Both the position numbers and the translations under genes were made by a program. A model generated the notes under the pieces. The model did no database searches and was not told the origin of the DNA. It was given only the letters and a program-made list of their open reading frames with translations. DNA of 64,000 bases from Niveispirillum sp. SYP-B3756. GTDB lineage: Bacteria; Pseudomonadota; Alphaproteobacteria; Azospirillales; Azospirillaceae. The stretch lies in the NCBI RefSeq assembly GCF_009495745.1, contig NZ_WIDQ01000002.1, forward strand, positions 372,001 to 436,000, read 5' to 3'. Numbering within the stretch: the first letter of the stretch is position 1; each line of letters begins with the position of its first letter. Below, piece by piece: positions 7,839-16,648 of this stretch.

Positions 7839-8156
7839 ATGGCCATTCCCTTCTCCAGCGCCGCTTCTGCTTATGCCAATGCCGCCCAGCGCGGGCTGAC
7901 CGCCCCTGGTGGTTCCGCCAAGGCCGGCAATGCGGAGGGGGCCTCCTTCGGGGATGCCTTGAAGGAGGCGGTGGAGACCTCCATCAGCACCATGCACAAG
8001 GGCGAGGACATGACCGCCAAGGGCGTGGTGGGCAAGGCCGACCTTGCCGATGTGGTCAGCGCCGTGACCAACGCCGAAATGACGTTGCAGGCGGTGGTCA
8101 ATGTGCGCGACAAGGTGATCTCCGCCTATCAGGAAATCCTGCGTATGCCGATGTGA
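7839..8156 (+). CDS. fliE: Flagellar hook-basal body complex protein FliE
   Basis: FliE joins the MS ring to the rod and is the first rod substrate exported. This 105-residue protein has an Ala/Ser/Gly-rich N-terminus and the conserved C-terminal motif region: FGDALKEAVETS, VVGKADLADVVSAVTNAEM, TLQAVVNVRDKVISAYQEIL and a final RMPM, matching the usual FliE ending. The ribosome binding site is weak. It follows flgC by 70 bp; the 213 bp after it hold repeats and lead to fliQ. Confidence 0.95.
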   Translation: MAIPFSSAASAYANAAQRGLTAPGGSAKAGNAEGASFGDALKEAVETSISTMHKGEDMTAKGVVGKADLADVVSAVTNAEMTLQAVVNVRDKVISAYQEILRMPM

Positions 8157-8189
8157 CGGCGGGCCTGTGGCCGGCGGGCCGGTATAATA

Positions 8190-8304
8190 CCAACCTGCCT
8201 AGAGGTTGAGCTTTAGGCAGGTTGGAGGCTGGCGACCGCCAGCCCGGCACCGCGTGGTGCTGTCAGGCCAAGGCGGCGGATGCCGCCGCCCGGCGCTTGG
8301 GGGA
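8190..8304 (+). repeat. Palindromic multi-hairpin repeat unit, copy 1 (between fliE and fliQ)
   Basis: Four successive stem-loops: (0) 12-bp stem CCAACCTGCCTA/TAGGCAGGTTGG at 8190-8201 and 8214-8225; (a) 8227-8244, 7-bp stem with loop GACC; (b) 8247-8260, 5-bp stem with loop GCGT; (c) 8272-8287, GGCGGC-GGAT-GCCGCC. A GCCAA box precedes hairpin c and GCGCTTGGGGG follows it. The same order of elements is seen at 10522-10635 and in shorter form at 41714-41734 and 41842-41914. Confidence 0.75.
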
Positions 8305-8369
8305 ACATGAAATCTCTCTGGATCGGTCACGATCAAGGGGGATTGGTACAAGGGGAAGGAACCGCCGGC

Positions 8370-8660
8370 ATGACCGAGGCGGAAGCCATTGATATTGTAC
8401 GCGATGCGCTGTTCGTCACCATCATCATCAGCCTGCCGCTGATGGCGATTGCCTTGGTGGTGGGCTTGGCCATTTCGCTGTTCCAGGCGCTGACCCAGTT
8501 GCAGGAACAGACGCTGACCTTCGTGCCGAAGATCCTGATCATGTTTGTGGCCATGGTCTTTCTGCTGCCCTTCATGCATGGGCATCTGAAGGTGTTCACC
8601 GAAGGGCTGATGGACAAGATCATCGCCGTTGGCACGGCCCGCGATGGGGATGATGGCTGA
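8370..8660 (+). CDS. fliQ: Flagellar export gate protein FliQ
   Basis: FliQ is a small two-helix component of the FliP-FliQ-FliR export gate. The 96-residue protein begins MTEAEAIDIVRDALFVTIII and has two hydrophobic hairpin helices (SLPLMAIALVVGLAISLFQ and ILIMFVAMVFLLPFMHGHL) separated by ALTQLQEQTLTFVPK, the family hallmark. The ATG at 8370 is preceded by GGGGAAGGA at good spacing, so the longer frame opening at 8280 is rejected. A one-base stop/start overlap (TGATG) couples it to fliR. Confidence 0.97.
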   Translation: MTEAEAIDIVRDALFVTIIISLPLMAIALVVGLAISLFQALTQLQEQTLTFVPKILIMFVAMVFLLPFMHGHLKVFTEGLMDKIIAVGTARDGDDG

Positions 8661-9424
8661 TGCAGCTGGACCAGCTGATCGCCGGCTCGCTGTTCGCTTT
8701 CCTGATGGTGTTCATGCGCGTCGGTGCCGCCATGCTGGTGATGCCGGGCTTTGGGGAGCCGTTCGTCTCCGCCCGCATCCGGCTGCTGTTCGCGCTCGGC
8801 GTCTCCTATCTGCTGATGCCGGTGCTGCTTTCCAGTATGCCGCCGCGTCCCGCCACGGTGGGCGGGATGCTGACCCTGATCCTGGCGGAAACGCTGACCG
8901 GGCTGTTTTTGGGCACCATTGCCCGCCTGTTGATGTCATCGCTGGAAACGGCGGGGATGCTGATCGCCAATCAGGTGGGCCTGTCGGCGGCGCAGAGCTT
9001 CAACCCGGCCCAGGCTACGTCCGGCAATGCGCTTTCTTCGCTGCTGTCCATGCTGGCGCTGGTGCTGATCTTCGCCACCGACCTGCACCATATGCTGCTG
9101 CTGGCCGTGGTGGACAGCTATTCGCTGTTTGCGCCCGGCGTCTGGTTGCCGGTGGATGATGCCGCCCAGCATCTGACCCGGGTGATGGCGGATAGTTTTC
9201 TGATCGGGATGCAATTGGCAGCCCCCTTCACGGTGATCGGCCTGCTATTCTATCTCGGGTTGGGGCTGATCGCCCGTCTGGTGCCACAGATCCAGGTCTT
9301 CTTCGTGGGGATGCCCTTGCAGATCATTTTCGGCATGTTGTTGCTGGGGCTCAGCCTCAGCGGCCTGATGGTGTTCTGGCTGGCCCGGTTTGAGGGCCAC
9401 CTGATCAACATCCTGCAGCCGTGA
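8660..9424 (+). CDS. fliR: Flagellar export gate protein FliR
   Basis: FliR completes the flagellar export gate in the inner membrane. The 254-residue protein has about six hydrophobic segments, with characteristic stretches FLMVFMRVGAAMLVMPGFGE near the N-terminus, TLILAETLTGLFLG, ETAGMLIANQVGLSAAQSFNP and the C-terminal VPQIQVFFVGMPLQIIFGM. The start codon shares a base with the fliQ stop. flhB follows after 16 bp. All features are normal for the family. Confidence 0.97.
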   Translation: MQLDQLIAGSLFAFLMVFMRVGAAMLVMPGFGEPFVSARIRLLFALGVSYLLMPVLLSSMPPRPATVGGMLTLILAETLTGLFLGTIARLLMSSLETAGMLIANQVGLSAAQSFNPAQATSGNALSSLLSMLALVLIFATDLHHMLLLAVVDSYSLFAPGVWLPVDDAAQHLTRVMADSFLIGMQLAAPFTVIGLLFYLGLGLIARLVPQIQVFFVGMPLQIIFGMLLLGLSLSGLMVFWLARFEGHLINILQP

Positions 9425-9440
9425 GCTGAGGAGGGGCGCC

Positions 9441-10520
9441 ATGGCCGAGGATCAGGACGATGACAGCAAAACCGAAGAACCAAGCAGTAAGCGCCTGGCC
9501 GATGCGCGTGAAAAAGGCCAGGTGCCGAAATCCCAGGAATTCAGCCATCTGTTCGTGCTGGGGGCCAGCCTGGGCCTGATCCTGCTGATTCTGCCCTGGT
9601 CGTTCCGGCGGATCGACGCCTCGCTGCTGCCCTTCATCGAACAACCCCACGCGATCCCCATGGATGGCGGTACGTTGGAACTGATCCTGCGCGATCTGGC
9701 GATGAGTGTGGTGGGTGCCCTGGCGGTGCCGCTGCTGCTGTTGCTGGTCGCGGGCGTCCTGGCGTCGGTGGTGCAGGTCGGCTTTCTGGTCACTACGGAA
9801 AAATTTCTGAAGTTTGATTTCAGCCGCCTCAACCCGCTGACGGCGCTGGGGCAGAAATTCTCCATGAAGAATCTGGTGGAATTTCTCAAGGCCCTGGCGA
9901 AACTGGTGATTGTCGGCATCGTCGTCTTTGTGATGCTCCGCCCCCTCTGGCATTCGGTCGATCATTTCATCGCCATGTCGATGATCGATATTGTGCGGGA
10001 GACCCAATCGCTGGCTGCCCGCATCATCTTTGCCGTGCTGCTGGTGCTGCTGGTGCTGGGCGGGGCCGATTATCTGTACCAGCGCTATACGTTCATGCAG
10101 CAGATGCGCATGACCAAGCAGGAAGTGAAGGACGAGTTCAAACAGGCGGAAGGCGATCCGCTGATCAAGGGCAAGATCCGCCAGTTGCGCATGGAACGCG
10201 CCCGCAACCGGATGATGGGCAATATTCCCACTGCCGACGTGGTGGTCACCAACCCTACCCATTATGCCGTCGCCCTGAAATATGACCCCGCTGCCATGGG
10301 GGCACCGACGGTGGTGGCCAAGGGGGTGGATCATCTGGCCATGCGAATCCGCGAGCTGGCGGAGGAGCATGGCGTGCCATTGATCGCCAATCCGGCCCTG
10401 GCCCGCGCGCTCTACGCCACGGCAGAGGTGAATGAGGAGATCCCCGCCGACCATTACAAGGCGGTAGCGCAGATCATCTCCTACGTGTTCAAAATGAAGC
10501 GCAAACCCCTGCCGGGCTGA
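9441..10520 (+). CDS. flhB: Flagellar export switch protein FlhB
   Basis: FlhB sets substrate specificity of flagellar export by autocleavage in its cytoplasmic domain. The 359-residue protein opens with DDDSKTEEPSSKRLADAREK, the usual hydrophilic N-terminal signature, followed by four transmembrane helices and a linker with MTKQEVKDEFKQAEGDP. The cleavage motif NPTH (N271) is intact in VVVTNPTHYAVALKYD. A GAGGAGGGG ribosome binding site precedes the ATG. A separate homolog of the post-cleavage domain is encoded divergently at 6311-6643. A 14-bp inverted repeat begins immediately after the stop codon. Confidence 0.97.
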   Translation: MAEDQDDDSKTEEPSSKRLADAREKGQVPKSQEFSHLFVLGASLGLILLILPWSFRRIDASLLPFIEQPHAIPMDGGTLELILRDLAMSVVGALAVPLLLLLVAGVLASVVQVGFLVTTEKFLKFDFSRLNPLTALGQKFSMKNLVEFLKALAKLVIVGIVVFVMLRPLWHSVDHFIAMSMIDIVRETQSLAARIIFAVLLVLLVLGGADYLYQRYTFMQQMRMTKQEVKDEFKQAEGDPLIKGKIRQLRMERARNRMMGNIPTADVVVTNPTHYAVALKYDPAAMGAPTVVAKGVDHLAMRIRELAEEHGVPLIANPALARALYATAEVNEEIPADHYKAVAQIISYVFKMKRKPLPG

Positions 10521-10521
10521 C

Positions 10522-10635
10522 ACACAGTTGCGATGCGTTCGCCTCATCGCAACTGTGTACGGCGGCAACTGCCGCCGCGCGGCCCGTGCCGCGTGAAGCC
10601 AAGCCGACGGATGTCGGCGCCGGCGCTTGAGGGTA
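10522..10635 (+). repeat. Palindromic multi-hairpin repeat unit, copy 2 (flhB-cckA interval)
   Basis: Elements in the same order as copy 1: (0) 14-bp perfect stem at 10522-10535 and 10545-10558 with a 9-nt loop; (a) 10561-10576 GGCGGC-AACT-GCCGCC; (b) 10578-10593 CGCGGC-CCGT-GCCGCG; GCCAA at 10598-10602; (c) 10603-10618 GCCGAC-GGAT-GTCGGC; then GCGCTTGAGGG. Stem bases differ from copy 1 but pair within each copy, which indicates that structure is conserved. The first stem could also end the flhB transcript. Confidence 0.75.
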
Positions 10636-10666
10636 TTGCTTAGAACCTATAGGTTCTAAGCAATAC
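10633..10666. repeat. Perfect 34-bp palindrome upstream of cckA
   Basis: The 17-nt half GTATTGCTTAGAACCTA at 10633-10649 is followed without spacer by its exact reverse complement at 10650-10666. It lies 44 bp before the cckA start codon. It could be a dimeric regulator operator, a hairpin in the leader, or the end of the adjoining repeat unit. Confidence 0.7.
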
Positions 10667-10709
10667 AAATGAGTTAAGCCTTGGCACCCTTGTCAGGAAG
10701 ATCGCAGAC

Positions 10710-12890
10710 GTGAGCAGGCGTGCCAGAAAATTCGCCCTCCCCACCGATATGCCCCCGGCGCGGCTGGTGGGCGGTGGCTTGACGCTGCTGGTGCTGGCTG
10801 GGGTGGCGGGGCTGTTGCTGATGGGCCGGGTGGAAGGCCCGCCGCCGGCGGAATGGCCGGGGGGACTGAGGGCCGGGCTGCTGATCTGGGCCTTCTCCGC
10901 CCTGTTGGTATTTGGTGGGCTGGTGCTGGGGCGGATGCTGCTGGCCGGCATTGCGACGATGCAGGCGCAGCGGCGCTTATTTTCCCGTACGCTGGAGGCC
11001 GGCCCGCTGCCGCAGCTGTTGATGGGGCCGGACGAACGGGCTGTGGCCTATAACCCGGCTTTCCGTGATCTGGCCCGGCCGGGTAAGACACCGCCGCTGA
11101 CGGCACTCGCCAGCCGCAGCCCCAGCCCAACCGCGGGGGTGGAGCTGACCCGGCTGGCCGCGGCTGCCGCGCGCGGGATGGCGGGGGAGGTGACGCTGAC
11201 CTTTCCGGATGCCGCGTCGGGGCAGCTGGTGCCACATCGGGTTTGCGCACGGCCGGTGGAGGGGTTTGCCGGTCATATCCTTTGGCTGGTCCATCCCGCG
11301 CCGTTGCCACTGGCAGAGCCGACCCCGGTATTGCCTGCGCCCCCGGCCATCGATCCCGCCCTGGCACAGCTGGAACGCCGGTTTCAGCGCCTGTTCGATT
11401 ATGCTCCCATCGGCATCGTGCTGCTGGACGCGGAATTGCGGGTGACGGAGTGCAATGACACGGTGCTGGCCCTGGCCGGCATCCCGATGGCGGAGGTGGC
11501 GGGCCGGTCCGTCGGCCTGCTGTTCCAGCGGGAAAAGCGCGCCGAGGCCCAGGCCCGCCTGCTGGCCCTGCGCGATGGGCGGGAGGGTGAGGTGCCGTTC
11601 GAAGCCCAGTTGCGCGGCGCCCCGGGCCCGGTGGTGCAGGTCTATGCCCGTCCGGTGGAGGGGGAGGCAGCAGGCGATTGCGGGCTGGTGCTGCATATTG
11701 TCGACATGACCCGGCAGAAAAGCCTGGAGGCGCAGTTCGTCCAGTCGCAGAAAATGCAGGCCATCGGCCAGCTGGCCGGTGGGGTGGCGCATGATTTCAA
11801 TAATCTGCTGACCGCAATGATCGGCTTCTGTGACCTGCTGCTGCTGCGGCACAAGCCGGGCGACACCTCCTTCACCGACATCATGCAGATCAAGCAGAAT
11901 GCCAACCGGGCCGCCAATCTGGTGCGCCAGCTGCTGGCCTTCTCCCGCCAGCAGACGTTGCAACCGCGCGTGCTGTCGGTCACCGATGTGCTGGCGGAAC
12001 TGTCCAACCTGCTGCGCCGACTAATTGGCGAAAATATCGAATTACGGATGCTGCATGGCCGTGACCTGGGGCTGGTCAAAGTGGATCAGGGCCAGCTGGA
12101 ACAGGTGATCATCAATCTTTGCGTCAATGCCCGCGACGCCATGCAGGCGGTGGGCGGTGGCAAACTGACCATTGTTACATCCAATCTGGCGATGGTTGAG
12201 CCTGTGAGACGGGCAGCCGATCTGGTACCGGCCGGCGATTATGTGGTGATAGAGGTGCTGGATACCGGTATCGGGATTCCGCCTGAAAATCTGGAGCGGA
12301 TTTTCGAGCCCTTCTTCTCCACCAAGGAGGTCGGGTCCGGCACGGGGCTGGGCTTGTCGACGGTCTATGGCATTGTCCGCCAAACGGGCGGTTTCGTCTT
12401 TGTCGACAGTGCGCCGGGGGACGGCGCGAAGTTCAGCATCTATCTGCCCCGTTTCAACGAGGGCGATGCGACGGTCAGTGCCGAAAAGCAGGAGCGCGGC
12501 AGCTCCGACCTGACCGGCATGGGCTCCATCCTGCTGGTGGAGGATGAAGATGCCGTGCGCATTTTCGCGGCCCGCGCCCTGCGCAACAAGGGCTATCACG
12601 TCATTGAAGCGAAATGCGGTGAGGCCGCATTAGAGCTGTTATCAGCGGACAATCCCCCGGCGGTGGATCTGATCGTAACGGATGTGGTGATGCCGCAAAT
12701 GGACGGTCCGACCATGATCCGGGCCGTGCGGGAAACCATGCCTGACGTAAAGGTGATCTTTATTTCCGGTTACGCCGAGGAACGGTTCCGCAGCACTTTG
12801 GGCAATGATGAAAAGGCGGAATTCCTGCCCAAGCCCTTCAGCCTGAAACAACTGGCGGCCAAGGTGAAGGAGGTTATGGAGGCGGGGTAA
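10710..12890 (+). CDS. cckA: Hybrid sensor histidine kinase CckA
   Basis: CckA is the bifunctional kinase/phosphatase at the top of the CckA-ChpT-CtrA phosphorelay of alphaproteobacteria, which in this group controls motility genes. The 726-residue protein has two N-terminal transmembrane helices (about residues 18-38 and 49-70), PAS-like domains, a dimerisation domain with AGGVAHDFNNLLTAMIGF (phospho-acceptor H361), a HATPase domain with CVNARDAM, DTGIGIPPENLERIFEPFFS and GTGLGLSTVYGIV, and a C-terminal receiver with phospho-acceptor D658 (LIVTDVVMPQMDG). The start is a GTG with GGAAG upstream. Placement after flhB is conserved in related bacteria and fits a role in flagellar control. Confidence 0.95.
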   Translation: MSRRARKFALPTDMPPARLVGGGLTLLVLAGVAGLLLMGRVEGPPPAEWPGGLRAGLLIWAFSALLVFGGLVLGRMLLAGIATMQAQRRLFSRTLEAGPLPQLLMGPDERAVAYNPAFRDLARPGKTPPLTALASRSPSPTAGVELTRLAAAAARGMAGEVTLTFPDAASGQLVPHRVCARPVEGFAGHILWLVHPAPLPLAEPTPVLPAPPAIDPALAQLERRFQRLFDYAPIGIVLLDAELRVTECNDTVLALAGIPMAEVAGRSVGLLFQREKRAEAQARLLALRDGREGEVPFEAQLRGAPGPVVQVYARPVEGEAAGDCGLVLHIVDMTRQKSLEAQFVQSQKMQAIGQLAGGVAHDFNNLLTAMIGFCDLLLLRHKPGDTSFTDIMQIKQNANRAANLVRQLLAFSRQQTLQPRVLSVTDVLAELSNLLRRLIGENIELRMLHGRDLGLVKVDQGQLEQVIINLCVNARDAMQAVGGGKLTIVTSNLAMVEPVRRAADLVPAGDYVVIEVLDTGIGIPPENLERIFEPFFSTKEVGSGTGLGLSTVYGIVRQTGGFVFVDSAPGDGAKFSIYLPRFNEGDATVSAEKQERGSSDLTGMGSILLVEDEDAVRIFAARALRNKGYHVIEAKCGEAALELLSADNPPAVDLIVTDVVMPQMDGPTMIRAVRETMPDVKVIFISGYAEERFRSTLGNDEKAEFLPKPFSLKQLAAKVKEVMEAG

Positions 12891-13385
12891 GGGAAAGATC
12901 TGGAAACATTATGGCTCTTGCCTATTTTTTTGTGGGAATCAATCCAGAATTGAGTGAGTTGATTTTTTGTTCATAATTATGCGTATAATTGTCTTGAAAT
13001 AAAAACCATGCACGCTGGTCACGGTACGTGAAAATGCCGGTAATCCAGAAGAATCTCATGCTGCGGAGCTGCTGGGAGCATGTCTATGCATTCCTTCACG
13101 GGAAGAGGGCGTGCGCCGTGTGCGTCACAGTGTAATTAATAAAATAACAAAAAATCATATTAAATAGTAATTTTATTTCCAATTATGCGATTTTACGCAA
13201 CAAAATTATATCAAGGCGAAATTATTGCAACAATGCAACAGGTCAAAACCACTTTTACGAATTGGTTACACACTTCTTGTCGTTATTTTCTTTCCTTGGT
13301 TAACTGCCATGACCTGACTGCATGATTGGTGGATCGGGAACCACCATGCTGCGGACGGGAACCAAAAATAACGGGGTAGATAATC
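12891..13385. other. 495-bp AT-rich intergenic region upstream of a TonB-dependent receptor
   Basis: No gene is supported here. Composition is much richer in A+T than the flanking genes, most strongly at 13130-13260. It must contain the promoter of the receptor at 13386. A 12-nt motif AAATTATTGCAA at 13219-13230 recurs upstream of the second receptor. No Fur-type palindrome or riboswitch was recognised, and no clear terminator for cckA was found. Confidence 0.6.
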
Positions 13386-16300
13386 ATGGCGATCCAGTAC
13401 ATTCCGACGGCACGGCGTTTCCGTTCCGTCCTGCTTGCCGGTGTGGCGGCGGGTTTGGTTACAGCACTGCCGGCACAGGCGCAGCAAAGCGCGTCTGCTG
13501 GTGCGTCGACGCTTCAGATTGAAGAAATTGTGGTGACGGGTTCGCGCATCCGCCGCCCGAATGTGGATTCGGCTGTACCGGTGACCTCTGTTGCCGCAGA
13601 GGCTTTCTCTGAAACCGGTACCGTGTCTGTCGGTGATGTGCTGAACGATCTGCCGGCCCTGCGCTCCACTTACAGCACCGGCAACTCCACCCGTTTCATC
13701 GGCACCGCTGGCTTGAACATGCTTGACCTGCGTGGCCTGGGTACCAGCCGCACGCTGGTGCTGCAGAATGGCCGCCGTCATATCGGGGCCGTTGAAGGTG
13801 GCAACGAAGTCGACGTCAACATGATCCCGACCGATCTGATCGAGCGGGTGGATGTGGTGACGGGCGGCAGCTCCGCCATCTACGGTTCTGACGCCATCGC
13901 CGGCGTGGTGAACTTTGTTCTGAAGGATGATTTCGAAGGGGCGAAGGTTCGCGCCCAATATGGCTCGCCGGAAGATCCGGGTGGGGACAGCTATTTCGTC
14001 AGCGCTACGCTGGGCACCAATTTCGACAATGACAAGGGCAACATTGCCCTTTCTGTTGAACAGGCCAAGCAGAAGCAGATCAAGATGAAGGACCGCGATT
14101 GGACGCGGTCTCGTCAGCTTTTTGCGATCAATGAAAGCCCCGCCAATGAGCCGGGCGGTACGGACGGCATTCCAGATCGCATCTTCGTGCGTGACGTTCG
14201 CAACGTATTATTGAGCGAAGGCGGCTCCGTTGTTCCGGGCTGTCCTGCTTCCCTGACCGGCACCGCCCGTGACCTGCGTTGCAAGCCGGGTTCGAACATT
14301 GCCCGTGTCTATCGCTTCCGCCCGGATGGTACGCTGGCTGAGGCCGACTATGGCTCGCGGGATTTTCGTCCCAATCAGAACTACACCGATGGTGGCGACG
14401 GCACGACGCTGCGCCGCTATGGCCAGTTGCAGCCGGAAATCCGGCGTATGGCCGTCAATGCGGTCGGCCATTACACGGTCTCTGACGCCTTCGTGCCGTT
14501 CTTCGAAGCGAAGTTCGTGCGCAATCAGGTCACGCAGGAATCCAGCCCCAGCTTCGACCAGGGCACGCTGATCGTTGGCTTGGACAATCCCTATCTCAGC
14601 ACCCAGGCTCGCACGTTGCTGAACAGCATTGTGCCCGGCACCTCGCCGTCGCGGACCTTCTCGGTAAACCGGAACAATCTTGATCTCGGCAGCCGTGTTG
14701 AGGATATCACCCGTGAAACCTATCGCGGGGTTGTGGGTGTCTGTGGTGATTTTAATGACGACTGGAACTACGAATTCTCGCTGAATTACGGTCATCAGAA
14801 GAAGACGTTGCTGTCCGGCGGCAACCGTGTGGAGCAGCGCTTCGCCTTCGCCACCGATGCCGTCCGCGATGCCAGCGGCAAGATCGTCTGCCGGGTGACG
14901 GTTGATCCGTCGGCGCGTGAAGCGCTGGCGCCGGAACTGCAAAAATATCTGGCGGACGATGTGGCAAACTGCGTTCCGCTGAATCCGTTCGGCGAAGGCG
15001 CTATGTCCGATGCCGCACGCAATTATGTGATGACCCAGTCCCAGGCGAACGGCAAACAGACGCAGTTCGTGGCGGGCGGCTTCATCAGCGGTGACAGTTC
15101 TGACCTGTTCGAACTGCCCGCCGGCCCGGTCGGCTTTGCGGTGGGTGGCGAATATCGTCGCCAGACCGCCTATGAGCAATATGACGAGCTGGTTCGCGCT
15201 GGTGGTACCTTCCTGAACGCCATCCCGACTTTCGATCCGGCGGTGTTCGAGGTTAAGGAAGTTTATGGTGAGTTGAATGTACCGCTGCTGAAGGATCTGC
15301 CTTTCGCGGAAGAACTGACGGCGCAGGGTGCTGTGCGTTACTCCGACTATAAGGGAGCCACGGGCACGACGCTGGCATGGAATGCGGGCGCTACTTGGTC
15401 CCCGCATTCCTGGATCCGCTTCCGGGGCAATTACTCTGTGTCAGTTCGCGCACCGGACCAGTCCGAGCTTTATTCCGCTCCCACGCAGAACTTTGCCTCG
15501 ATCAACGATCCCTGCGATGCGAACTATATCAGCTCGGGTACGTCGACACGCGCCTCCAACTGTGCGGCGGCTGGTATCCCGACCGGCTTCGTGAACGAGC
15601 TGGCGCGCTTGCAGACGGCGGAAATCCGCTCCGGTGGTAACCCCAATCTGACGGAAGAAAAGTCGAAGGCCACAACCTTGGGCTTCGTGCTGACGCCAGA
15701 GATCATTCCGGGCTTTACCTTCGCCGCCGACTTCTTCGATATCAAGGTCAATGACGTTATTTCCTACGTTGATGCCCAGGATATCGTTGATCTTTGCTAT
15801 GATGCCGCTTCGCTCAACAATGCGTTCTGCCAGTTGATCCAGCGCCAGCCGGCCGGCAGCATTGATCCGCGCACTGGCCAGAGCAACGCCTTCTATTTCG
15901 TTCCCGGTGGTATTCTGGAATCGTCGCTGAACTACGCCAAGCGGACGTCGCGTGGTATCGATTTCGATACCAGCTACAATACCGATATTGGCGATTTTGG
16001 TACATTGGATCTGCAGGTCATCGCAACCTATACGATGATGCGCAACAATTTCCCCAATGTGCTTGCTCCCAAGTTCAAGGACCAGATCCTGATGGAACTG
16101 GGTGACCCGAAGTGGAGCGGCCAGCTGTCCGCCAAGTTCAAGACCCACGGCTTCACCGTCGGTTACCAGATGCAGTATATCGGCAAGATGTCGATTTCTC
16201 CGAACATCGAAGCCATCAAGTCGGTGCAGGGTCGTCCGCCGCAGGATGCCGACTATGCGACCGATCGCTGGTATCCGAGCGTGTTCTATCATGATGTTCG

Positions 16301-16460
16301 CCTCGGCTATGACATCAATGAAGGGCTGAATGTCTATGCCGGTGTGGATAATGTGTTCGACAAGGAGCCGCCGTTTGGCCTGACCGGCACGGGTGAAGGC
16401 TCCGGTATCTATCAGAACCGTGGCCGCTTCTTCTACGCGGGTGTGGTCTACAACTTCTGA
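13386..16460 (+). CDS. TonB-dependent outer-membrane receptor (1024 aa)
   Basis: An outer-membrane active transporter energised by TonB-ExbBD; substrate unknown. An N-terminal signal peptide (FRSVLLAGVAAGLVTALPAQAQ) is followed by a TonB-box/plug region (IEEIVVTGSRIRR, then GLGTSRTLVLQNGRRH and VDVVTGGSSAIYGSDAIAGVVNFVLK), then a long beta-barrel, ending in an aromatic residue (FFYAGVVYNF) as expected for BAM substrates. The length is typical of the large receptor class common in sphingomonads and Azospirillaceae, often for glycan or peptide-derived substrates. It is convergent with a second receptor, with a bidirectional terminator zone between them. GGGGTAG lies ~7 nt before the ATG. Confidence 0.95.
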   Translation: MAIQYIPTARRFRSVLLAGVAAGLVTALPAQAQQSASAGASTLQIEEIVVTGSRIRRPNVDSAVPVTSVAAEAFSETGTVSVGDVLNDLPALRSTYSTGNSTRFIGTAGLNMLDLRGLGTSRTLVLQNGRRHIGAVEGGNEVDVNMIPTDLIERVDVVTGGSSAIYGSDAIAGVVNFVLKDDFEGAKVRAQYGSPEDPGGDSYFVSATLGTNFDNDKGNIALSVEQAKQKQIKMKDRDWTRSRQLFAINESPANEPGGTDGIPDRIFVRDVRNVLLSEGGSVVPGCPASLTGTARDLRCKPGSNIARVYRFRPDGTLAEADYGSRDFRPNQNYTDGGDGTTLRRYGQLQPEIRRMAVNAVGHYTVSDAFVPFFEAKFVRNQVTQESSPSFDQGTLIVGLDNPYLSTQARTLLNSIVPGTSPSRTFSVNRNNLDLGSRVEDITRETYRGVVGVCGDFNDDWNYEFSLNYGHQKKTLLSGGNRVEQRFAFATDAVRDASGKIVCRVTVDPSAREALAPELQKYLADDVANCVPLNPFGEGAMSDAARNYVMTQSQANGKQTQFVAGGFISGDSSDLFELPAGPVGFAVGGEYRRQTAYEQYDELVRAGGTFLNAIPTFDPAVFEVKEVYGELNVPLLKDLPFAEELTAQGAVRYSDYKGATGTTLAWNAGATWSPHSWIRFRGNYSVSVRAPDQSELYSAPTQNFASINDPCDANYISSGTSTRASNCAAAGIPTGFVNELARLQTAEIRSGGNPNLTEEKSKATTLGFVLTPEIIPGFTFAADFFDIKVNDVISYVDAQDIVDLCYDAASLNNAFCQLIQRQPAGSIDPRTGQSNAFYFVPGGILESSLNYAKRTSRGIDFDTSYNTDIGDFGTLDLQVIATYTMMRNNFPNVLAPKFKDQILMELGDPKWSGQLSAKFKTHGFTVGYQMQYIGKMSISPNIEAIKSVQGRPPQDADYATDRWYPSVFYHDVRLGYDINEGLNVYAGVDNVFDKEPPFGLTGTGEGSGIYQNRGRFFYAGVVYNF

Positions 16461-16516
16461 TCCCATTCTCGTCGATCCGGCCTTTACGAGAGGCCGGATC
16501 GACGGGTTCGATAAGA

Positions 16517-16544
16517 AAGCCGTCCCTGTCGGGGCGGCTTTTTT
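16517..16544 (+). terminator. Intrinsic terminator of the plus-strand TonB-dependent receptor
   Basis: A 10-bp stem AAGCCGTCCC/GGGGCGGCTT (one G-T pair) with a TGTC loop is followed by a T-run, about 57 bp after the stop codon at 16460. Confidence 0.85.
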
Positions 16545-16564
16545 CTTGGGCGCCGCAACGGCAA

Positions 16565-16594
16565 AGAAAAACCCCGCCGGTCGCCCGGCGGGGT
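16565..16594 (-). terminator. Intrinsic terminator of the minus-strand TonB-dependent receptor
   Basis: A GC-rich stem (ACCCCGCCGG at 16571-16580, CCGGCGGGGT at 16585-16594) has an A-run on its left, which on the minus strand becomes the terminal T-run. It lies 55 bp beyond the stop codon of the receptor at 16649-19666. Confidence 0.85.
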
Positions 16595-16648
16595 ATCAGT
16601 CAGAGGGCAGCGATGGTCATGCCGTCGCTGCCCCTATTATTTCACTGA

